Assembly (NCBI GenBank): GCA_002796205.1
Contig: PCWO01000042.1
Coordinates: 1-8,222 of the forward strand
From: Candidatus Liptonbacteria bacterium CG11_big_fil_rev_8_21_14_0_20_35_14
Lineage (GTDB): Bacteria > Patescibacteriota > Minisyncoccia > UBA6257 > XYB1-36-10
DNA: 8,222 bases
Direction of reading: 5' to 3'
The translations under genes were made by a program, and so were the position numbers. The notes beneath the pieces were generated by a model, which was not told the origin of the DNA, did no database searches, and was given only the letters and a program-made list of their open reading frames with translations. Below, in pieces: positions 5,030-8,222 of the stretch. Position 1 is the first letter of the stretch. Every line of letters begins with the position of its first letter.

Positions 5030-7324
5030 CTATAACTTTTTTGCTTTAATGCGCAGTGAATTTGATACTACCGACACCGACGACATAGCCATGGCCAAGC
5101 CGGCGAAAACTGGCGAAAGAAGCCAACCAAAAATCGGATAAAATAGTCCGCCAGCCAGTGGAATACCTACAATATTATAAATGAAAGCCCAAAACAGATT
5201 TTGCTTAATACCTCTCATGGTAATTTTAGAAAGTCTAATAGCTTTGACTAGCTTTGAAATATCGCCCCCTAAAAGCGTGATGCCAGCGGATTCAATGGCC
5301 ACATCTGTTCCAGTTCCCATCGCAATACCTACATCGGCTTGTGCTAAAGCTGGAGCATCGTTCACGCCATCCCCGGCCATAGCTACTACTTTACCTTGCG
5401 ATTGCAATTCTTTTATTTTTTTAAGTTTGTCTTGAGGGAGCACGTGAGCGACCACGTCATCAATACCAATCAGCGATGCAATGTGTTTGGCTGTTTTCTC
5501 GTCATCGCCAGTCAACATTACAACTTTAATACCCAATTTATGTAGGTCGGCCACGGCTTGTTTTGATTCCGGTTTTATATCATCAGAGACAATCACAAAG
5601 CCAAGCACTTTTTCTTTTGTCGTGAGAATAACTGGTGTTTTACCTTGTAAGGTAAACTCGTTTAATTTAGCGCTATCAAACGATAAATTAAGGTCATCCA
5701 CGAGTTTTATATTACCTACAAAATATTCTATGCCATTAATTAATCCTTTAAGTCCTTTACCTTGTATCCCTGTAAATTCTGAAGTTTCTGATATGGCAAT
5801 ATTTTTTTCTTGGGCGTAGCTCATAATCGCCTGCGCAATTGGATGTTCTGATTTTTTTTCTAGTGAAGCGATAATAGATATTAGTTCATCATCTTTTAAA
5901 TTTGATAAATTTTGTATATCAACCAGTGTGGGCTTACCTTTAGTTATTGTGCCGGTTTTATCAACCACCACCGTATTTACTTTGTGTAGTTTTTCTAGAG
6001 TCGTGGCATCTTTAATAAGAATACCTTCTTTGGCTCCCTTACCCACTCCGACGATAATGGCCGTTGGCGTAGCCAGTCCCAAGGCGCAGGGGCAAGCAAT
6101 CACCAAAATTCCCACCAACGATACGATACCAAATGAAAGTGCCTGCGCAAATCCTAGATACTGTGACCCAATAATTAGCCAGGCGCCAAGAGTAAGAAAA
6201 GCGATTACTAAAACGATAGGCACAAAGATAGCTGATATTTTATCTGCCAATGCTTGTATGGGGGCGCGACTGCCTTGAGCCTCCTCAACCATTTTTATAA
6301 TCTGGGCGAGCAGTGTTTCATTTCCAACTTTTGTGGCTCTAAATATAAACGATCCATTGGTGTTAATTGTGCCGGATACAACGCTATCATTAATTTTTTT
6401 CTCTACAGGCATTGATTCACCGGTAACCATTGACTCATCAACAAAAGACTCACCCTCGGTTATGACTCCGTCCACTGGAATTTTTGTGCCCGGTTTAATA
6501 ATAATTAAATCTCCGTGCTTAACATCATTTACGGAAATCTCTACCTCATTTCCGTCACGGATTACAAGCGCAGTCTTGGCTTGAAGATTTAGCAGTTTTT
6601 CAATGGCATCTCCGGTTTTAATTTTTGACTGCGCCTCAAGATATTTACCGAGGGCGATAAAAGTAATAACCACAATTGTGACATCGTAATATTGATAATC
6701 AACATTAATAAAAGGACGGAGTATTTCCTCAAAAGCAGTCACGGCAAAACTGTATAAAAAAGCGACAGTAGTACCAATTCCGATAAGGGTATCCATATTA
6801 GCTTTGCCATAGCGGAGAAATCTATAGAAACCAAATAAATATGGCTTACCAACCACAAACAAAATATAAGTAGCGAATATTGGTAGGATATGATGAAAAA
6901 ACTCTTTCAGCGTATAATTCATTGTAGGCACAATAGAGTATTCGGCGAGTATATCCCATCCCATAACGACACCCGCAAAAATTGCGATCGGCATAGCCGA
7001 GAAGACTTTCATGCGCATATCGGCCACCTCCGCTAATTTTTCTTTTTTGGACTGACCTATCCCCAAGTGCGTTGCATGTTCGTCCGCTGACATACCCATC
7101 TCTTCGGCGGTTTGTGGAATTTCCAGAGAATAACCGAGCTTTTCAATTTTACCTGAAAGATGCTGGGGGTTGGTTTTTGTTGGATCAAAAGAAATTTTCG
7201 CTTTTTCTGTGCCATAATTAACTTCTGCAAAATGCACCCCTTCTATTTTTTTAAAAATCTTTTCAATCATCGCGGAGCATGAGGCGCAATGCATTCCTTT
7301 AACCCTATATATTTGTGTCGGCAT
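5030..7324 (-). CDS. copA: Cu(I)-exporting P-type ATPase (P1B-1)
   Basis: This 764-residue ATPase pumps Cu(I) out of the cytoplasm. In order: one HMA domain with GMHCASC (C13, C16); a linker; eight predicted membrane helices; the actuator loop with TGES (301-304); the metal-binding CPC (411-413) in helix 6; the phosphorylated Asp in DKTGT (D455); the nucleotide-domain SEHP (492-495); and GDGVNDAP (651-658). Helices 7 and 8 carry YN (716-717) and MSS (747-749), which with CPC define Cu(I)-specific P1B-1 pumps rather than Zn/Cd types. Length is normal for a single-HMA CopA. ATG 7324 is one nucleotide after the csoR stop, so translation is probably coupled and expression is CsoR-controlled. All catalytic residues look intact. 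It ends with TAG. Confidence 0.96.
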   Translation of the reverse strand: MPTQIYRVKGMHCASCSAMIEKIFKKIEGVHFAEVNYGTEKAKISFDPTKTNPQHLSGKIEKLGYSLEIPQTAEEMGMSADEHATHLGIGQSKKEKLAEVADMRMKVFSAMPIAIFAGVVMGWDILAEYSIVPTMNYTLKEFFHHILPIFATYILFVVGKPYLFGFYRFLRYGKANMDTLIGIGTTVAFLYSFAVTAFEEILRPFINVDYQYYDVTIVVITFIALGKYLEAQSKIKTGDAIEKLLNLQAKTALVIRDGNEVEISVNDVKHGDLIIIKPGTKIPVDGVITEGESFVDESMVTGESMPVEKKINDSVVSGTINTNGSFIFRATKVGNETLLAQIIKMVEEAQGSRAPIQALADKISAIFVPIVLVIAFLTLGAWLIIGSQYLGFAQALSFGIVSLVGILVIACPCALGLATPTAIIVGVGKGAKEGILIKDATTLEKLHKVNTVVVDKTGTITKGKPTLVDIQNLSNLKDDELISIIASLEKKSEHPIAQAIMSYAQEKNIAISETSEFTGIQGKGLKGLINGIEYFVGNIKLVDDLNLSFDSAKLNEFTLQGKTPVILTTKEKVLGFVIVSDDIKPESKQAVADLHKLGIKVVMLTGDDEKTAKHIASLIGIDDVVAHVLPQDKLKKIKELQSQGKVVAMAGDGVNDAPALAQADVGIAMGTGTDVAIESAGITLLGGDISKLVKAIRLSKITMRGIKQNLFWAFIYNIVGIPLAGGLFYPIFGWLLSPVFAGLAMAMSSVSVVSNSLRIKAKKL

Positions 7325-7325
7325 A

Positions 7326-7592
7326 TTATTTTCTCTTTAGTTTATAAACTTTAATAATTTCAGCTTTGGCCTTAGACGTTTGTCCAGTTTTAATTTGGTG
7401 GTTTACGCAATGGTCTAGGTGGTTTTCAAGTAGTAAATTTTCAACGTTAGATAGTCCTTGCTTGACAGCTGATGTTTGAGTAATAACATCAATACAATAA
7501 GTATCATTCTCCACCATTTTTTGCAGACCTCGCACTTGCCCCTCAAGTAATTTAAGGCGGAAAGTAACTTTAGCCTTATTTTTATCGTCCAT
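7326..7592 (-). CDS. csoR: Copper-sensing transcriptional repressor CsoR
   Basis: This 88-residue all-helical repressor belongs to the CsoR/RcnR/FrmR (DUF156) family. The N-terminal RLKLLEGQVRGLQKMV helix is the family signature for DNA contact. The Cu(I) site is complete: C33 (in DTYC), H58 (in ENHLDHC) and C62, with the 25- and 4-residue spacing of the Mycobacterium tuberculosis ligands Cys36, His61 and Cys65. The second-shell residues Tyr and Glu are also in place (Y32, E78). This C-H-C pattern separates copper sensors from FrmR and RcnR. It is the first gene of the operon; a perfect CsoR-type palindrome sits in its promoter, indicating autoregulation with derepression by copper. The ATG at 7592 is probably at or within 1-2 nt of the transcript start. 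Confidence 0.95.
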   Translation of the reverse strand: MDDKNKAKVTFRLKLLEGQVRGLQKMVENDTYCIDVITQTSAVKQGLSNVENLLLENHLDHCVNHQIKTGQTSKAKAEIIKVYKLKRK

Positions 7593-7600
7593 ATATAACC

Positions 7601-7629
7601 AATATACCCCCTAGGGGGTATAAAGTCAA
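7601..7629 (-). promoter_or_regulatory. Sigma-70-type promoter of the csoR-copA operon
   Basis: Minus strand: TTGACT (-35, 7629-7624), a 17-bp spacer, then TATATT (-10, 7606-7601). Both boxes and the spacer are near consensus, making this the strongest promoter in the window. The expected transcript start, 6-7 nt after the -10 box, falls at 7593-7594, directly before ATG 7592, so csoR mRNA should be leaderless or nearly so. The spacer is filled by the CsoR palindrome. Confidence 0.85.
7603..7622. promoter_or_regulatory. CsoR operator, perfect 20-bp palindrome
   Basis: TATACCCCCTAGGGGGTATA is a perfect inverted repeat with a C5/G5 core, matching the TACCCC-GGGGTA type of site known for CsoR repressors. 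It covers the spacer and four bases of the -10 box, so bound CsoR would occlude RNA polymerase. It is the only copy I see in the window, so one operator appears to govern the whole cluster. Confidence 0.9.
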
Positions 7630-7686
7630 CCCTGTTAAATAAAATCTTAGATTTTAATTTTGATTTTTCAAAATTATTTAACAGGG
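7630..7686. repeat. 57-bp three-way-junction palindromic element, MITE-like
   Basis: Every base fits one fold: outer arms CCCTGTTAAAT (7630-7640) and ATTTAACAGGG (7676-7686) pair over 11 bp. The first inner hairpin, AAAATCT-T-AGATTTT, is 7641-7655 and the second, AATTTTGA-TTTT-TCAAAATT, is 7656-7675, with no unpaired base at the junction. The element is flanked by direct TCAA repeats (7626-7629 and 7687-7690), as after an insertion with a 4-bp target duplication; an A-T pair at 7629/7687 would extend the stem. It directly abuts the csoR -35 box. It encodes nothing. A non-autonomous palindromic element is the best interpretation; a transcription boundary signal is an alternative, though it lacks a T tract. 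Confidence 0.7.
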
Positions 7687-7724
7687 TCAAATTAGTTTGT
7701 GTAAAACTTTGGATAACGGCGATT

Positions 7725-7847
7725 CTATTTTTTGGCTGAGCGCTTCGTGTTAGAACCCTGCAATACCAAGCCCTGCAAAGCTACTTTTAATAGTCTATCA
7801 AAATTACTTCGACCCTCCTCGAGCGCTACTTCTCTTATACCGATCAG
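7725..7847 (-). CDS. Possible overlapping 40-residue frame with CTG start
   Basis: In the +1 frame relative to the 49-residue gene, a perfect AGGAGG (7860-7855) lies 7 nt before CTG 7847. The frame then runs 40 codons to TAG at 7725. Its product would be hydrophilic with a helical core (SNFDRLLKVALQ) and a basic end (TKRSAKK), more protein-like than a typical out-of-frame reading. CTG is a rare start and AGGAGG also encodes Arg-Arg in the other gene, so it may be coincidence. Alternatively it is the tail of the 49-residue gene displaced by a frameshift. Confidence 0.25.
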   Translation of the reverse strand: MIGIREVALEEGRSNFDRLLKVALQGLVLQGSNTKRSAKK

Positions 7848-7953
7848 GGTTTTGCCTCCTATCCATCTTAAGCAATAAGCTGAAGAAACCAACGACCCTA
7901 TTTCGTTCTTCCTCAGTCCAATTCTTTGGATTTTTCTTATCTTTCTTTTCCAT
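7804..7953 (-). CDS. Small 49-residue conserved-type protein, unknown function
   Basis: ATG 7953 to TAA 7804 encodes a very basic and acidic peptide. A Lys-rich start is followed by NWTEEERNRVVGFFSLLLKMDRRQNP (residues 11 onward), which predicts a single amphipathic helix beginning with a WTEEE cap. I recall short proteins with a W-T-x-E-E...FF-x-LL-x-[MI]-D-x-x-x-NP pattern in CPR genomes, without known function. There is no Shine-Dalgarno. Two tandem copies of a 9-bp repeat (7955-7972) directly precede the ATG, and the frame stays open through them from GTG. It is on the same strand as csoR but ends more than 100 bp before the element and promoter of that operon, so is a separate unit. Confidence 0.5.
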   Translation of the reverse strand: MEKKDKKNPKNWTEEERNRVVGFFSLLLKMDRRQNPDRYKRSSARGGSK

Positions 7954-8015
7954 AAAAAGTGACAAAAGTGACACAGGATTCATGCAAAAAGTACAGAAAT
8001 CTGTATTTCTCTAGA

Positions 8016-8222
8016 TTATCTAAACCAATTTATAATTTTTCGAACAAAGTTGCCCTCGATTGATTTTGCATACTTCTCATTTTTTCTATCAAAATGGGAC
8101 TGTTTTATCATTTTGTCGTATTTTCGCCCCTCCTCAATTTCTTCGTCGGACCACTGTCGTGACCAGTTCACTTCATTATCTGTAATCCAATAATGTGACT
8201 GACAATCAAAAGACCAGTTTCC
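8016..8222 (-). CDS. C-terminal part of an unrecognised protein (5' end outside the window)
   Basis: An open frame enters at the right edge and runs 68 codons to TAA at 8016. The visible part is rich in Trp and charged residues: HYWITDNEVNWSRQWSDEEI near its start, then a basic-acidic helical tail ending in NWFR. No membrane segment or family motif is visible. The codon use looks the same as in the neighbours and there are no internal stops, so it is most likely real; identity needs the missing upstream part. The stop codon lies in a short palindrome, TAGATAATCTA. Confidence 0.65.
   Translation of the reverse strand, partial: GNWSFDCQSHYWITDNEVNWSRQWSDEEIEEGRKYDKMIKQSHFDRKNEKYAKSIEGNFVRKIINWFR

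Noticed and set aside
5181..6584. Several plus-strand frames of 83-116 codons opposite copA
   Set aside because: They are antisense to an intact, fully recognisable ATPase and their translations have no family features.
7415..7690. 91-residue minus-strand frame overlapping csoR
   Set aside because: It is out of frame with csoR, runs through the promoter, operator and palindromic element, and shows no motif.
7735..7830. Repeated GAGCGCT and CCCTGCAA strings as transposon ends or tRNA-like sequence
   Set aside because: Only two short copies each, without terminal inverted repeat geometry or a cloverleaf.
1..8222. CRISPR array, tRNA or rRNA genes
   Set aside because: No regularly spaced repeats and no tRNA or rRNA signature sequences were seen on either strand.

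Overview
This AT-rich window carries one long gene cluster, entirely on the minus strand, that looks like a copper-responsive operon with an unusually large set of membrane and extracytoplasmic passengers. The likely host is a Patescibacteria/CPR-type (Parcubacteria-like) bacterium. I infer this from the AT-rich composition, tightly packed small membrane proteins, an HMA-TauE/SafE fusion beside CcdA and DUF1573, near-absence of Shine-Dalgarno sites, and very small ORFs of a type I associate with these genomes. TGA is not used as a sense codon, so the TGA=Gly code of Absconditabacteria/Gracilibacteria does not apply. The lineage call is an inference, not proven by a marker gene.

Layout, right to left (direction of transcription). 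At 8016-8222 is the C-terminal end of an unrecognised protein running off the window. At 7804-7953 is a 49-codon gene, perhaps overlapped by a second small frame (7725-7847). At 7630-7686 is a 57-bp element that folds completely into a three-way junction and is flanked by direct TCAA repeats. It abuts the -35 box of a strong promoter (7601-7629) whose 17-bp spacer is occupied by a perfect 20-bp CsoR-type palindrome. From there run csoR (7326-7592), copA (5030-7324), a SHOCT-domain protein (4761-4973), a two-helix membrane protein with a Cys/Met/His loop (4296-4739), a 100-nt gap with a terminator-like fold, a DUF1573 protein (3704-4195), a CcdA-like thiol-redox membrane protein (2919-3698), a helical protein of unknown function (2420-2914), an anchored protein with a CC-x8-C-x-H-x-M-x-M cluster (1625-2407), an HMA-TauE/SafE fusion broken by a one-base insertion (824-1580), a 37-codon membrane peptide (703-816), a zinc-ribbon-like protein (444-686) and a DUF378 protein (160-375). 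A bidirectional terminator follows at 52-91.

Proposed working: CsoR senses cytoplasmic Cu(I) and releases the promoter; CopA exports Cu(I). The remaining genes place thiols, methionines and histidines at or outside the membrane, with a CcdA-type electron carrier able to keep such thiols reduced. I suggest a coupled copper-export and extracytoplasmic copper/thiol-handling module. The csoR-copA part is well supported; the role of the rest is inferred from gene order and residue content.
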